A DNA stretch of 64,000 nt from NCBI GenBank assembly GCA_009377795.1, contig WHTJ01000007.1, positions 1-64,000 on the forward strand. Reading direction: 5' to 3'. Position numbers and translations under genes: made by a program. The notes beneath the pieces are model-generated. The model was not told the origin of the DNA. It searched no databases and worked only from the letters and a program-made list of their open reading frames with translations. Below are positions 63,648 to 64,000 of the stretch, one piece after another (the stretch's first letter is position 1; every line of letters starts with the position of its first letter). The DNA is from Propionibacteriales bacterium (GTDB taxonomy: Bacteria > Actinomycetota > Actinomycetes > Propionibacteriales > Nocardioidaceae).

Positions 63648-64000
63648 TCAACGCGGGAGGATCTGGGTGGACGAACCACCGTCACCACCGTCATCCCCAT
63701 CCGGACCCGAGGGCTTACCCAGGGCACGCGGCCGGTAGTGGTTGGGCACCGGCCTGCCCTCCGCGGCGTACGCCAGCATCTCCGCGTCGCAGGCCGGGCA
63801 CAGCGGGATCTGCCGGGTTCCCACCACGGAGAGCTGGGTGCCGCGGGAGTACTGGGTCAGCACCTGGGTACGCCGCACGAGGTCTGCGCCGCCGCACTCG
63901 GCACAGCGCTCCGCCGTGTCGCGCAGCCACGAGGCGCCACACGTCCCGCAGGTGATGCGGATCCCGTCCGGCCCACGCCGACCCGACAGGTCCTCGGTCT
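63648..64000 (-). CDS. Zinc-ribbon protein, 5' end outside the window
   Basis: The visible 117 residues have a treble-clef or ribbon-like pair CGTCG...CAECGG at the start and a further CPACDAEM, then a Pro/Gly/Asp-rich tail ending STQILPR. Four to five Cys in CxxC pairs suggest one or two structural zinc sites. The coding frame runs off the window end; the GTG at 63878 is not the real start because the first CxxC pair lies upstream of it. No function assigned. Confidence 0.6.
   Translation of the reverse strand, partial: TEDLSGRRGPDGIRITCGTCGASWLRDTAERCAECGGADLVRRTQVLTQYSRGTQLSVVGTRQIPLCPACDAEMLAYAAEGRPVPNHYRPRALGKPSGPDGDDGGDGGSSTQILPR

Overview
The window is 64 kb of chromosomal, very GC-rich actinobacterial DNA. 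Coding frames have almost exclusively G/C third positions, GTG starts are common and a few are TTG. Markers such as mycobacterial-type lpdA, YihY, DUF1707, 13E12-type DUF222/HNH and PGRP amidase with LGFP repeats all fit Actinomycetota. Gene content and the frequent GTACG-type words suggest Propionibacteriales (Nocardioides, Kribbella or Actinopolymorpha-like), but this is inference. No tRNA, rRNA, CRISPR array, prophage or insertion sequence was recognised.

Layout. 0-6 kb: an ankyrin protein with a probable frameshift, an MFS transporter, a PLP dehydratase, and a secreted cell-wall pair (SpoIID-like and PGRP amidase). 6-14 kb: lpdA, gamma-glutamylcyclotransferase, NAD epimerase, phosphohexomutase, then deoC with a full-length aldehyde dehydrogenase and a truncated, Cys-less partner (a two-gene version of ALDH16). 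14-18 kb: Ser/Thr kinase, ECF sigma factor and two tandem membrane-anchored beta-propeller proteins. 18-24 kb: DUF222/HNH protein, then a coupled SNF2 helicase and SWIM protein. 24.5-32.5 kb: a tightly packed nucleoside uptake and salvage operon (BMP lipoprotein, ABC ATPase, two permeases, cdd, a cytochrome P450, deoA). 32.6-44 kb: housekeeping and metabolic genes (M20 amidohydrolase, acyl-CoA mutase large subunit, threonine dehydratase, YihY, 2H phosphoesterase, trpS, CNNM protein, DUF1707, acetyltransferases) and a truncated Uma2 remnant.

44-61.6 kb is the most distinctive part: methylamine/betaine one-carbon metabolism. The left half encodes ETF alpha and beta, a dimethylglycine/sarcosine dehydrogenase-type flavoprotein with GcvT domains, an IclR regulator and PurU. 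The right half encodes an MttB-family methyltransferase (non-pyrrolysine), a divergent IclR regulator, a corrinoid protein, a methyl-THF:corrinoid methyltransferase, a RamA/RACo-type corrinoid reactivase, a DUF1638 protein fused in frame to a biotin carboxylase, and a methylenetetrahydrofolate reductase. A coherent pathway can be drawn: MttB moves a methyl group from a quaternary amine to the corrinoid protein and on to THF; MTHFR links methyl-THF with methylene-THF; the flavoprotein oxidises the resulting tertiary or secondary amine, passing electrons to ETF and one-carbon units to THF; PurU regenerates free THF. The substrate is inferred, not shown.

61.6-64 kb: a potassium channel broken by a one-base indel, icd, and a partial zinc-ribbon protein.

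A dispersed intergenic repeat with core CGCCGAGATTGCACTTCTGG occurs at five loci, twice as perfect 28-29-bp inverted pairs, and has supplied the last codons of one IclR gene.
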